A stretch of 36,971 nt of DNA from Streptomyces sp. SA15 (lineage in GTDB: Bacteria > Actinomycetota > Actinomycetes > Streptomycetales > Streptomycetaceae): the NCBI RefSeq assembly GCF_002291145.1, contig NZ_NTGE01000129.1, positions 1-36,971 of the forward strand, in the 5' to 3' direction. Shown in pieces: positions 8,770 to 16,949 of the stretch; positions within the stretch are counted from its first letter, which is position 1, and each line of letters begins with the position of its first letter. Position numbers and translations under genes: made by a program. The notes below the pieces were generated by a model. That model was not told the DNA's origin and searched no databases. It worked only from the letters and a program-made list of their open reading frames with translations.

Positions 8770-8806
8770 CAGGGCCGCCCCGGACTCCGTGTCCGCGGCG
8801 GCCCTG
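8770..8806 (+). terminator. Terminator hairpin after ilvE
   Basis: CAGGGCCGCC (8770-8779) pairs perfectly with GGCGGCCCTG (8797-8806), 31 bp after the ilvE stop. An inner CGGA/TCCG can extend the stem. No T tract follows. Confidence 0.65.
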
Positions 8807-9005
8807 TCGCGTACGAGCGACGGGGCGCAAGTTTTCGGCCACGTACCGGAGTTCCTCGACGAGACCTCCTCGCGGACGCTTGAGCCGGTGCCCGGGTTGT
8901 ACTCAATTCGGGGGATTGACCCCGTGGTGGGTGATGCGTTTGCCTCAAAGGGAGCCCTCGGCGCGGGGCCGGGGGGCATGCGTCAACGGGGAAACAGGGG
9001 GAATC

Positions 9006-10301
9006 GTGCTCAGAACCATGCGTGGGGTGTCCGTCGCGGTGCTCGCGGGGGTGATGGTCGCGCTGTCGGCGGCGTCGGCGGCGTCGGCAACGTCGGCGGC
9101 GTCGGCGCCGAGGCCGGAGACCGAGCGGGTCACGCTGTCGGCGACGGGAGAGCAGGGCAACGACGACGCGTACGGACCGGAGTTCAGCGCCGACGGCCGG
9201 TTCGCGGTGTTCACGGCGAACGCGTCCAACCTGGTGCCCGGCGACACCAACGGGCACTCGGACGTCATCGTGCGCGACCTGCGCAAGGGGACCGTCGAGC
9301 GGGTCAGCGTCGGTTCGGGCGGCGCACAGGCCGACATGCCGTCGTCCGCGCAGGCCATCAGCGCCGACGGACGGTACGTCCTGTTCCGCTCCAACGCCAG
9401 GAACCTGGTCCACTGGGACAACCCGCCCACCAACGAGGCGGCCGATGACATCTACCTGCACGACCGGCGCACCGGCACCACCCAGCGGATCAGCGTCGGC
9501 TTCGACGGCGGTTCCGCCTTCGCGGCCGGCGCCCACATGTCGGCGAACGCCCGCTACGTCGCCTTCAACGCCAAGGCCGACCGGATGGAGAGCGGAGCGC
9601 GCGACCTCTTCGGAGCCGTATACGTCTTCGACCGCCGCACCGGCACCACCCAGCGGATCAGCAACCACAACCGCCCGGACAACCCCGCGTTGCTGCAGGG
9701 CCTGAGCGCCGACGGCCGCCACGTGGCGTACACGCAGCTCGTGCCGCGCAGCGGGAACGGCGTCACCTGGGTGCACGACCGCCGCACCGGCACCGAGGAA
9801 CAGGTCAACGTCAAGCCGGACGGCACCCCCGCCCAGTACTACGCGCTGCCCGCCTCGCTCGCCGCGGACGGCCGCAGCATCGCCTTCCACTACCCGAACG
9901 GCGAACTGGTCCCGGGCGAGGCCCCCGGGGAGGGCACCCACCTCTACGTCCGCGACCTGCGCACGGACGTCACCCGGCGCATCGACCCCGGCCCCGCCGG
10001 CGAGGACGGGGCCCGCCAGCCCCTGCTCAGCCCGGACGGCCGGTACCTGGCCTATCAGGCGGACCCGCGTCTGGCGGACGGGCGCCTCGGGCCGGCCAAC
10101 GTCTACCTCCGCGACCTGCGCACCGGTAGCACCCGTCTGGTCAGCGAGTCCGTCGCCGGCGGACCCGTCACGGACGCCTCCGTGTCGGCCGTCTCGGTGA
10201 GCGCGGGTGCCGGGCGCATCGGCCTCGGCAGCGATTCCGCCCAGCTCGTCCCGGGCGACACCAACGGCCACTACGACGGCTTCGTGCGCCGCTTCCGCTG
10301 A
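9006..10301 (+). CDS. Secreted TolB-like seven-bladed beta-propeller protein
   Basis: A 431-residue exported protein. The N-terminus (LRTMRGVSVAVLAGVMVALSAASA) is a Sec signal peptide followed by a low-complexity Ala/Ser run. The mature part has seven PD40/TolB-type repeats, each with an S-A-D-G-R-Y core and usually a D-R-R-T-G or D-L-R-T-G turn. The first and last blades share LVPGDTNGH, which suggests a closed ring. No catalytic motif is visible, so a binding or scaffolding role outside the cell is likely, and the ligand is unknown. GTG 9006 follows AGGGGG (8996-9001). The ATG at 9018 is an alternative. Confidence 0.8.
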   Translation: MLRTMRGVSVAVLAGVMVALSAASAASATSAASAPRPETERVTLSATGEQGNDDAYGPEFSADGRFAVFTANASNLVPGDTNGHSDVIVRDLRKGTVERVSVGSGGAQADMPSSAQAISADGRYVLFRSNARNLVHWDNPPTNEAADDIYLHDRRTGTTQRISVGFDGGSAFAAGAHMSANARYVAFNAKADRMESGARDLFGAVYVFDRRTGTTQRISNHNRPDNPALLQGLSADGRHVAYTQLVPRSGNGVTWVHDRRTGTEEQVNVKPDGTPAQYYALPASLAADGRSIAFHYPNGELVPGEAPGEGTHLYVRDLRTDVTRRIDPGPAGEDGARQPLLSPDGRYLAYQADPRLADGRLGPANVYLRDLRTGSTRLVSESVAGGPVTDASVSAVSVSAGAGRIGLGSDSAQLVPGDTNGHYDGFVRRFR

Positions 10302-10354
10302 GTCCCCGTACTCCACACGAGATACCACGAGTTCGCATTCTGAGACGGACGGTG

Positions 10355-10391
10355 AGCACGGGGGCGGATTGTGCCAGACTGCCCCCGTGCT
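10355..10391 (+). terminator. Hairpin after the propeller gene, overlapping the cimA leader ORF start
   Basis: AGCACGGGGGC (10355-10365) pairs perfectly with GCCCCCGTGCT (10381-10391) across a 15-base loop. It lies 54 bp after the propeller gene stop and may terminate that gene. Its 3' arm contains the GTG start of the putative cimA leader peptide, so it could also affect leader translation. Confidence 0.5.
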
Positions 10392-10437
10392 CTCGTTCGC
10401 CACGATTATTGGCAGCAGGCGCGCCGGTCCGCAGTGA
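10387..10437 (+). CDS. Putative cimA leader peptide with tandem ATT isoleucine codons
   Basis: GTG 10387 opens a 16-codon frame reading MLSFATIIGSRRAGPQ and ending at TGA 10435-10437. The two adjacent isoleucine codons are both ATT. ATT is very rarely used in Streptomyces, where ATC is the normal codon. No Shine-Dalgarno precedes the start, so translation would have to be leaderless or weak. The frame is followed by a hairpin (10438-10464) and an intrinsic terminator (10493-10525) upstream of citramalate synthase, an isoleucine-pathway enzyme. This is the expected layout of an amino-acid attenuator. The peptide itself is unproven. Confidence 0.5.
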   Translation: MLSFATIIGSRRAGPQ

Positions 10438-10464
10438 CCGCCACGTACGACCAGGTACGGGCGG
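10438..10464 (+). promoter_or_regulatory. Leader hairpin directly after the leader ORF stop
   Basis: CCGC-CA-CGTAC pairs with GTACG-G-GCGG around a 6-base loop, beginning at the base after the leader stop codon. In an attenuator this would be the pause or 1:2 hairpin disrupted by a ribosome on the leader. CCTCG at 10475-10479 could compete for CGAGG at 10506-10510 inside the terminator. Confidence 0.4.
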
Positions 10465-10492
10465 ACACCGTCGTCCTCGACCCGCGCGCAGA

Positions 10493-10525
10493 CCTCTCGC
10501 ACCCGCGAGGGGTTTTTCGCTTTTT
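10493..10525 (+). terminator. Intrinsic terminator / attenuator in the cimA leader
   Basis: CCTCTCGC pairs with GCGAGGGG over all 8 positions (one G-T pair) around an ACCC loop. TTTTT, CGC and TTTTT follow. This is a canonical rho-independent terminator, unusual in Streptomyces for having T runs. It lies 105 bp before the cimA ATG and almost 200 bp after the upstream gene, which already has its own hairpin, so attenuation of cimA is the better reading. Confidence 0.75.
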
Positions 10526-10629
10526 CTGGCCCACCCGCAGCCGGAGGCGAGAGCGCGAGGGACCATGTGGGGACGGTGGAGCCGGTCATTCCGGTAAAGA
10601 CCGAGATCCGACACAGGAGCCTTCAGACC

Positions 10630-12234
10630 ATGACCGAAACCAGCGAGCTCGACGATTCGTTCCACGTCTTCGACACCACCCTGCGCGACGGCGCCCAGCG
10701 CGAGGGCATCAACCTCACTGTCTCGGACAAGCTGGCCATCGCGCGGCACCTGGACGAGTTCGGCGTGGGCTTCATCGAGGGCGGCTGGCCGGGTGCCAAC
10801 CCGCGCGACACCGAGTTCTTCGCCCGCGCGCAGCAGGAGATCGACTTCAAACACGCCCAACTGGTCGCCTTCGGCGCCACCCGCCGGGCGGGCGGTAAGG
10901 CGGCTCAGGACCCACAGGTCAAGGCGCTCCTGGACTCGGGTGCCCCGGTGGTCACCCTGGTCGCGAAGTCCCACGACCGTCACGTCGAGCTCGCCCTGCG
11001 CACCACGCTGGACGAGAACCTCGAGATGGTCCGCGACACGGTGTCCTTCCTGAAGGAGCAGGGCCGCCGCGTCTTCGTCGACTGCGAGCACTTCTTCGAC
11101 GGCTACCGCGCGAACCCGGAGTACGCCAAGGCGGTCGTACGGACGGCGTCCGAGGCCGGCGCCGACGTCGTCATCCTCTGTGACACCAATGGCGGCATGC
11201 TCCCCGCCCAGATCCAGGCGGTCGTCGCCACGGTCCTCGCGGACACCGGCGCCCGGCTCGGCATCCACGCCCAGGACGACACGGGCTGCGCGGTGGCCAA
11301 CACGCTGGCTGCGGTGGACGCGGGCGCGACCCACGTCCAGTGCACGGCCAACGGCTACGGCGAGCGGGTCGGCAACGCCAACCTGTTCCCGGTGGTGGCG
11401 GCGCTGGAGTTGAAGTACGGCAAGAAGGTGCTGCCCGAGGGCCGGCTCCGCGAGATGACCCGTATCTCGCACGCGATCGCCGAAGTCGTGAACCTCACCC
11501 CCTCCACCCACCAGCCCTACGTCGGCGTCTCGGCCTTCGCCCACAAGGCCGGCCTGCACGCCTCCGCCATCAAGGTCGACCCGGACCTGTACCAGCACAT
11601 CGACCCCGAGCTGGTCGGCAACACCATGCGGATGCTGGTCTCCGACATGGCGGGCCGCGCCTCGGTCGAGCTCAAGGGCAAGGAACTCGGCATCGACCTG
11701 GGCGGCGACCGCGAGCTGATCGGCCGGGTGGTCGACCGGGTGAAGGAGCGGGAGCTCAAGGGCTACACGTACGAGGCGGCGGACGCCTCCTTCGAACTGC
11801 TCCTGCGCGCGGAGGTCGAGGGCAAGCCCCTGAAGTACTTCGGGGTCGAGTCCTGGCGCGCGATCGTCGAGGACCGCCCCGACGGCACCCACGCCAACGA
11901 GGCCACCGTCAAGCTCTGGGCCAAGAGCGAGCGCATCGTCGCCACGGCCGAGGGCAACGGACCGGTCAACGCGCTGGACCGAGCGCTTCGGGTGGCGCTG
12001 GAGAGGATCTACCCGCAGCTCGCCAAGCTGGACCTCGTCGACTACAAGGTCCGCATCCTGGAGGGCGTGCACGGCACGCAGTCCACGACGAGGGTCCTGA
12101 TCTCGACGTCCGACGGGGCGGGGGAGTGGTCGACGGTCGGCGTCGCCGAGAACGTGATCGCGGCGTCGTGGCAGGCGCTTGAGGACGCGTACACGTATGG
12201 GCTGCTGCGGGCGGGGGTCGAGCCGGCGGAGTAG
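10630..12234 (+). CDS. cimA: (R)-citramalate synthase / 2-isopropylmalate synthase-family enzyme
   Basis: Condenses pyruvate with acetyl-CoA to citramalate, feeding 2-oxobutyrate for isoleucine independently of threonine. The 534-residue protein has an N-terminal HMGL-like TIM barrel with FDTTLRDGAQREG (metal Asp D20). It has the substrate helix TANGYGERVGNANL, the flexible subdomain GVSAFAHKAGLHASA, and a C-terminal LeuA-type allosteric domain from about residue 410 with VHGTQSTTRV. The overall pattern fits CimA rather than LeuA. The usual metal motif H-x-H-N-D reads H213-A-Q-D-D217, so the second metal histidine is absent. ATG 10630 follows AGGAG (about 10616-10620). An upstream leader ORF and terminator suggest control by isoleucine supply. 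Confidence 0.88.
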   Translation: MTETSELDDSFHVFDTTLRDGAQREGINLTVSDKLAIARHLDEFGVGFIEGGWPGANPRDTEFFARAQQEIDFKHAQLVAFGATRRAGGKAAQDPQVKALLDSGAPVVTLVAKSHDRHVELALRTTLDENLEMVRDTVSFLKEQGRRVFVDCEHFFDGYRANPEYAKAVVRTASEAGADVVILCDTNGGMLPAQIQAVVATVLADTGARLGIHAQDDTGCAVANTLAAVDAGATHVQCTANGYGERVGNANLFPVVAALELKYGKKVLPEGRLREMTRISHAIAEVVNLTPSTHQPYVGVSAFAHKAGLHASAIKVDPDLYQHIDPELVGNTMRMLVSDMAGRASVELKGKELGIDLGGDRELIGRVVDRVKERELKGYTYEAADASFELLLRAEVEGKPLKYFGVESWRAIVEDRPDGTHANEATVKLWAKSERIVATAEGNGPVNALDRALRVALERIYPQLAKLDLVDYKVRILEGVHGTQSTTRVLISTSDGAGEWSTVGVAENVIAASWQALEDAYTYGLLRAGVEPAE

Positions 12235-12259
12235 TCAACTTGGCGCCGCACACGTCATC

Positions 12260-12288
12260 TTGACGGCTTCCGGGACTGCCGGTGGAGT
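12260..12288 (+). promoter_or_regulatory. Weak promoter candidate for the GH3 gene
   Basis: TTGACG (12260-12265) resembles a -35 box, with a 17-bp spacer to TGGAGT (12283-12288), a poor -10. It lies about 50 bp upstream of the GH3 start. The -10 lacks the conserved second A, so support is slight. Confidence 0.25.
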
Positions 12289-12335
12289 TGTGGGTCCAGC
12301 GCAGTGCGATTCCCGAGCCGCCCGGAGGGACGTTC

Positions 12336-15300
12336 ATGCGAAGAACCGCCCTGCTCCTCTCCACCGCCTTACTGACCGGCTTACTGCCCCTGGCCTCCGC
12401 GGGATCCGCCGCGGGGGCCGTCGCAGCCGAGGACCCCGTCCCCGTCGACCGCTTCGAGGGCGAGGTCCCCTTCGCCAACCCACCCGCCGAAGGCATCTTC
12501 ACCTGGGGCGGCGACAACGACGACCCGCCCGCCCTTCAGCTGACCGCCCGTGAGGACGCCCCCGAGGGCGCGAAGGTCCTCACCGGCACCTACGACATCA
12601 GCGGCTACGGCGGCTTCACCCACGGCTTCGCCGCCGCCGAGCCCGCCCACGACTGGTCCGCCCACAAGGGCATCCGCTTCTGGTGGGACGGCCAGGACAA
12701 CGGCAAGAAGATCGCCTTCGAGATCAAGGACGGCGGCGCGGGCGGCGAGGCCTCCGAACTCTGGACGACCTCCTTCACCGACGACTTCACCGGCTGGAAG
12801 CAGGTGGAGATCCCCTTCGCCGACTTCACCTACCGCACCGACTACCAGCCCGTCGGCGGCATCGACCAGGTCCTTGGCCTCACCGAGATGTGGGGGTACG
12901 CCGTCACGCTCCCCGTCGGCGTCAAGGGCGAGTTCGCCATGGACGGCGTCGAGTTGTACGGCAAGGCCGACCAGTCGCTGCGCGCCTCCGTCACCACCGA
13001 CGCGGCCGTGTACCCGGTCGACGAGGGCGGCACGGCGGCCGTGAAGGTCACCGTCGCCACCACGGGCTCCGCCCCGATCGACGAACCCGTGACCGTCACC
13101 TACGAGACGACCACGACCGGCACCGCCGACCCCGGCAAGGACTACACCCCGGCCGCCGGCACTCTCACCTTCCCCGCGGGCACCGCCTCCGGCACCTCTC
13201 GCACTCTCCGCCTCCCCACGCTCAAGGACAGGTCCGCCGAGTCCGCCGAGACGATCCCGCTGAAGCTCACGGTCACCGGCGCCAAGCCTCCGGCCGAGAA
13301 CCCGCAGGTTGTCGTAGACGCGCACGGACTGCCGTATCTGGACAGCCGGTTGCCGGTGAAGAAGCGAGTGGCCGACCTCCTCTCCCGGATGTCCCTGGCG
13401 GAGAAGGCCGGCCAGATGACCCAGGCCGAGCGCGGTGCCGTCGTCACGGCTCCGGGGGACATCGCCGTGTACGATCTCGGCTCGCTGCTGTCCGGTGGCG
13501 GTTCCACTCCGACGCCCAACACCCCTGCGGCGTGGGCGAAGATGATCGACGCCTTCCAGCTCCGGGCGCAGGCGACGCGGTTCCAGATCCCGCTGATCTA
13601 CGGCGTCGACGCGGTGCACGGCCACAACAACCTGGTCGGCGCCACGATCATGCCGCACAACATCGGGATCGGGGCCGCGAGGGATCCCCAACTCGCCTAC
13701 GAAACCGGCGCGGTGACCGCCGCCGAGGTCCGTGCCACCGGCATCCCCTGGAACTTCGCCCCCTGCCTCTGCGTCACCCGCGACGACCGCTGGGGCCGCG
13801 CCTACGAGGCCTTCGGCGAGGACCCGGCCCTCGTGGACGCCATGGAGTCCGTCATCCAGGGCCTGCAGGGTGCCCCGGACGGACGGGACCTGAAGCGCCC
13901 CGACAAGGTCCTCGCCACCGCCAAGCACTTCGTCGGTGACGGCGGCACCGAGTACGGCTCCTCCACCACCGGCACGTACACCATCGACCAGGGCGTCACC
14001 AAGGTCACCCGGCAGCAGCTGGAGGCCGTCCACCTGGCGCCGTACGCGACCGCCGTCGACCGGGGCGTCGGCACGGTCATGCCCTCCTTCTCCTCGCTCG
14101 ACATAGCGGGCGACGGCCAGGGCCCGGTGAAGATGCACGCCCGCGCCGACATGATCAACGGCGTTCTGAAGGGCCGTATGGACTTCGACGGCTTCGTCAT
14201 CAGCGACTGGGCCGCCATCGACCAGCTTCCCGGCGACTACGCCTCCGACGTCCGTGCGTCGGTCAATGCGGGCCTCGACATGATCATGGTCCCGCACGCC
14301 TACAAGGACTTCCACGCCGCGCTCGTCGACGAGGTCGAGGCGGGCCGTGTCAGCGAGCGACGGATCGACGACGCCGTCGCGCGCATCCTCACGCAGAAGT
14401 TCCGGCTCGGGCTGTTCGAGAAGCCGTACGCCGACACCGGCGGCGCCTCCAAGATCGGCTCCGCCGGACACCGGGCCGTCGCCCGGCAGGCGGCCGCCGA
14501 GTCGCAGGTGCTGCTGAAGAACGCGGACGGTGTGCTGCCCCTGAAGAAGGGGCGGAAGGTCTACGTCGCCGGATCCAACGCCGACGACATCGGCAACCAG
14601 ACCGGCGGCTGGACCGTCACCAGGCAGGGCTCCTCCGGCGACACCACCCCGGGCACGACCATCCTGGAGGGGATGCGCCGGGCGGGCGGTGACGTCACGT
14701 ACTCGAAGGACGCGTCCGAGCCGCTCGGCGGTCACGACGTCGGGGTGGTCGTCGTCGGCGAGACCCCGTACGCCGAGGGCATGGGCGATGTCGGCAACGG
14801 TCATGACCTGGAACTGAGTGCCGCCGACAGGGCCGCCGTAGACAAGGTGTGCGCCGCGATGAAGTGCGCCGTGCTGATCGTCTCCGGGCGCCCCCAGCTC
14901 ATCGGCGACCGGCTCGGTGACATCGACGCCCTCGTGGCGTCCTGGCTGCCGGGCACGGAGGGCGACGGGGTGGCCGACGTCCTGTACGGCAGGCGGCCCT
15001 TCACCGGGCAGCTCCCCGTGACCTGGCCCAAGTCCGAGGCGCAGCTGCCGATCAACGTCGGTGACACGGCGTACGACCCGCAGTACCCGTACGGCTGGGG
15101 TCTGACGACGTTGACCAAGGTGCCGGAGGGCGGCCGCGCGACGCTGAGGGCGCTCGGCATCGCGGCCGGAGCGGCGGAGCGGGCCGGTGCCGACGAGGCG
15201 GGGCGCGCGCTCGTCACCAAGGCGCGGCTGATCGTCCAGCAGAAGGTCGGCCAGGCCGTCACGGCGGTGGTCGCGGGGCCCTTCGCGGACGCGGACCACC

Positions 15301-15365
15301 TGCTGTTGACCGGACGGTACGGGAAGGCGGTGGAGAAGCTGACGGCGGCGTATCGGGCGGCTTGA
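12336..15365 (+). CDS. Secreted multidomain glycoside hydrolase family 3 (beta-glucosidase type)
   Basis: A 1009-residue exported enzyme that should release terminal sugars from beta-glucans or cello-oligosaccharides. It has a signal peptide (1 to about 36). A CBM11/galactose-binding-like domain follows (about 45-215, with SELWTTSFTDDFTGWKQVEIPF), then a Calx-beta-like domain (about 220-325). The GH3 N-domain runs about 340-690 and the GH3 C-domain about 710-915, ending in YPYGWGL. The nucleophile is D624 in GFVISDWAAIDQL, and KHFVGDGGTEYG is the substrate loop. An extra helical tail of about 85 residues follows. GGAGGGA (12324-12330) precedes ATG 12336. Leu12 and Leu16 are TTA codons, so translation probably needs the bldA tRNA. 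Confidence 0.92.
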   Translation: MRRTALLLSTALLTGLLPLASAGSAAGAVAAEDPVPVDRFEGEVPFANPPAEGIFTWGGDNDDPPALQLTAREDAPEGAKVLTGTYDISGYGGFTHGFAAAEPAHDWSAHKGIRFWWDGQDNGKKIAFEIKDGGAGGEASELWTTSFTDDFTGWKQVEIPFADFTYRTDYQPVGGIDQVLGLTEMWGYAVTLPVGVKGEFAMDGVELYGKADQSLRASVTTDAAVYPVDEGGTAAVKVTVATTGSAPIDEPVTVTYETTTTGTADPGKDYTPAAGTLTFPAGTASGTSRTLRLPTLKDRSAESAETIPLKLTVTGAKPPAENPQVVVDAHGLPYLDSRLPVKKRVADLLSRMSLAEKAGQMTQAERGAVVTAPGDIAVYDLGSLLSGGGSTPTPNTPAAWAKMIDAFQLRAQATRFQIPLIYGVDAVHGHNNLVGATIMPHNIGIGAARDPQLAYETGAVTAAEVRATGIPWNFAPCLCVTRDDRWGRAYEAFGEDPALVDAMESVIQGLQGAPDGRDLKRPDKVLATAKHFVGDGGTEYGSSTTGTYTIDQGVTKVTRQQLEAVHLAPYATAVDRGVGTVMPSFSSLDIAGDGQGPVKMHARADMINGVLKGRMDFDGFVISDWAAIDQLPGDYASDVRASVNAGLDMIMVPHAYKDFHAALVDEVEAGRVSERRIDDAVARILTQKFRLGLFEKPYADTGGASKIGSAGHRAVARQAAAESQVLLKNADGVLPLKKGRKVYVAGSNADDIGNQTGGWTVTRQGSSGDTTPGTTILEGMRRAGGDVTYSKDASEPLGGHDVGVVVVGETPYAEGMGDVGNGHDLELSAADRAAVDKVCAAMKCAVLIVSGRPQLIGDRLGDIDALVASWLPGTEGDGVADVLYGRRPFTGQLPVTWPKSEAQLPINVGDTAYDPQYPYGWGLTTLTKVPEGGRATLRALGIAAGAAERAGADEAGRALVTKARLIVQQKVGQAVTAVVAGPFADADHLLLTGRYGKAVEKLTAAYRAA

Positions 15366-15370
15366 TCCAC

Positions 15371-15398
15371 CGTTCTCGTGCTCCCGTTCTCGTGCTCC
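15371..15398. repeat. Tandem 14-bp repeat (2 copies)
   Basis: CGTTCTCGTGCTCC occurs twice head to tail just after the GH3 stop. A weak GCTC/GAGC stem with a run of six T at about 15445-15450 follows and may serve as terminator of the GH3 gene. Confidence 0.7.
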
Positions 15399-15463
15399 CG
15401 TTTCCCGCTCAGGTTTCAGGTTTTCGCGCTCGCCCGGATGAGCCTTTTTTGTTGGCTTTCGGG

Positions 15464-15469
15464 TAGCTT
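15464..15469 (+). promoter_or_regulatory. -10 box TAGCTT placed for a leaderless transcript
   Basis: TAGCTT ends 6 bp before the ATG at 15476, the spacing expected if transcription starts at the initiation codon. No Shine-Dalgarno is present before that ATG, and no good -35 is seen. This is inference from spacing. Confidence 0.35.
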
Positions 15470-15475
15470 CGAAGT

Positions 15476-16846
15476 ATGAAGGTCGCACGATCGACCCGGA
15501 GCTTTGCGGGACTGCTGACCGCGCTGGCGCTCGCCGTCCTGACGGCCCTGGCCGTCCTGATGGCGGGCGCCCCGCGTGCGGAGGCGGCCACCAGCGTCTC
15601 GACGATCGCGGAGGCCCTGCGCGAGGACCCCGTCTACGTCGATCCGGCCGCGTCCGACGAGATGTCTCAGTCCGAGGCCGACGCCCTGGCCAAGCAGATC
15701 GAGGATGCCGACAAGCCCCTCTTCGTCGCCGTCCTGCCCGACGACTATCCCAAGCAGGACCTGTTCACCGACCTGCGCACCGCCACCGGCGTGACCGGCC
15801 TGTACGCGATCCGCCTCGGCGACGACTTCGACGCCCGGGCCGACTCCGCGGTCCTGTCGCAGACCGCCGTGCAGAACCTGGTCGGCAGCGTCCGCGGCGA
15901 GGGCGACGCGGGGACCCAGCTCGACGACTTCACCGACCGGGCCCTGACCAACATGGGCGGCGCGGCCCCCTCCTCCTGGGACTCCTCCGACGGCGGAGGC
16001 GAGGTGTCGACCGCCGCGCTGATCACCGCCGGCGCGGTCCTGGTGGCGGGCGGCACGGGCGCGTACGCGATCGCCCGGCGCAACCGGCGCCGGCACGAGG
16101 AGGAGCAGCGGGCCGCGCTGGAGAAGCTGCGGGTCGTCGTCGACGAGGACATCACCGCCTTCGGCGAGGAACTGGACCGCCTCGACTTCCATCCCGGGGA
16201 ACCGGGCGCGGACGACGCCATGCTGGCGGACTACGAGCGGGGACTGGACGAGTACGAGAAGGCGAAGAAGTTCATGGCTCAGGCCCGCAAGCCGGAGGAC
16301 GTGCGGGCCGTCACCCAGTCCATCGATGACGGCCGCTTCTCGCTCGCCCGGCTGGCCGCCCGCCGCGAGGGCCGCCCGCTGCCCGAACGGCGCCCGCCCT
16401 GCTTCTTCGACCCCCGCCACGGCCCCTCGGTCGCCGACGCGACCTGGATGCCGCCGGGCGGCGAACCCCGCGAGGTCCCGGTCTGCGCGGCCGACCAGAC
16501 CCGCCTGGCCGACGGCCGCGACCCGGTGATGCGCGAGGTCGACACCGAGCAGGGCCGCCGCCCGTACTGGGAGGCGGGACCGGCCTACGGCCCCTGGGCG
16601 GGCGGCTACTTCGGCGGCGGCATCCTGCCCGGCCTGCTCATCGGCACGATGCTCGGCAGCATGATGGCCAGCCCGGCCTACGCGGCCGACTACGGCTCCG
16701 GTTACGGCGACTTCGGCGCCGCCGGCTACGAGGGCGGCGACGTCTCCGGCGCGGACTTCCAGACCGACGACTTCACCGGCGGCTTCGGCGGCGGGGACTA
16801 CGGGGGCGGCGGCTTCGGCGGTGGGGACTTCGGCGGCGGATTCTGA
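15476..16846 (+). CDS. Exported single-pass membrane protein with glycine-rich tail
   Basis: A 456-residue protein of unknown function. Residues 1-37 form a signal peptide. An extracellular domain of about 140 residues opens with LREDPVYVDP and contains LFVAVLPDD, which recalls the TPM/DUF6676-like 'YVD...VAVLP' fold. A single transmembrane helix lies near 178-202 (AALITAGAVLVAGGTGAYAIA), followed by RRNRRR. The cytoplasmic part has a charged helical region and a segment with cysteines at PPCFFDP and VPVCAADQ. A second hydrophobic stretch (GGILPGLLIGTMLGSMM) follows, and the tail is rich in GGGDFGGG repeats. It is monocistronic between a T-rich hairpin and a strong terminator. The start at 15476 has no ribosome binding site and may be leaderless. 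Confidence 0.75.
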   Translation: MKVARSTRSFAGLLTALALAVLTALAVLMAGAPRAEAATSVSTIAEALREDPVYVDPAASDEMSQSEADALAKQIEDADKPLFVAVLPDDYPKQDLFTDLRTATGVTGLYAIRLGDDFDARADSAVLSQTAVQNLVGSVRGEGDAGTQLDDFTDRALTNMGGAAPSSWDSSDGGGEVSTAALITAGAVLVAGGTGAYAIARRNRRRHEEEQRAALEKLRVVVDEDITAFGEELDRLDFHPGEPGADDAMLADYERGLDEYEKAKKFMAQARKPEDVRAVTQSIDDGRFSLARLAARREGRPLPERRPPCFFDPRHGPSVADATWMPPGGEPREVPVCAADQTRLADGRDPVMREVDTEQGRRPYWEAGPAYGPWAGGYFGGGILPGLLIGTMLGSMMASPAYAADYGSGYGDFGAAGYEGGDVSGADFQTDDFTGGFGGGDYGGGGFGGGDFGGGF

Positions 16847-16878
16847 GCCTCGGGGCAGGCAGGCAGGCAGGGAACGGG

Positions 16879-16916
16879 CACGGGCCCGGCGCGCGGAACG
16901 GCGCGCCGGGCCCGTG
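16879..16916. terminator. Bidirectional terminator, 16-bp stem
   Basis: CACGGGCCCGGCGCGC and its exact complement form a 16-bp stem around GGAACG, between the membrane-protein gene and the convergent trypsin gene. A short AGGC repeat run (about 16855-16871) precedes it. Confidence 0.8.
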
Positions 16917-16949
16917 GGACGTCGTACGACGTGCTGGAGTGCGCGCGGA

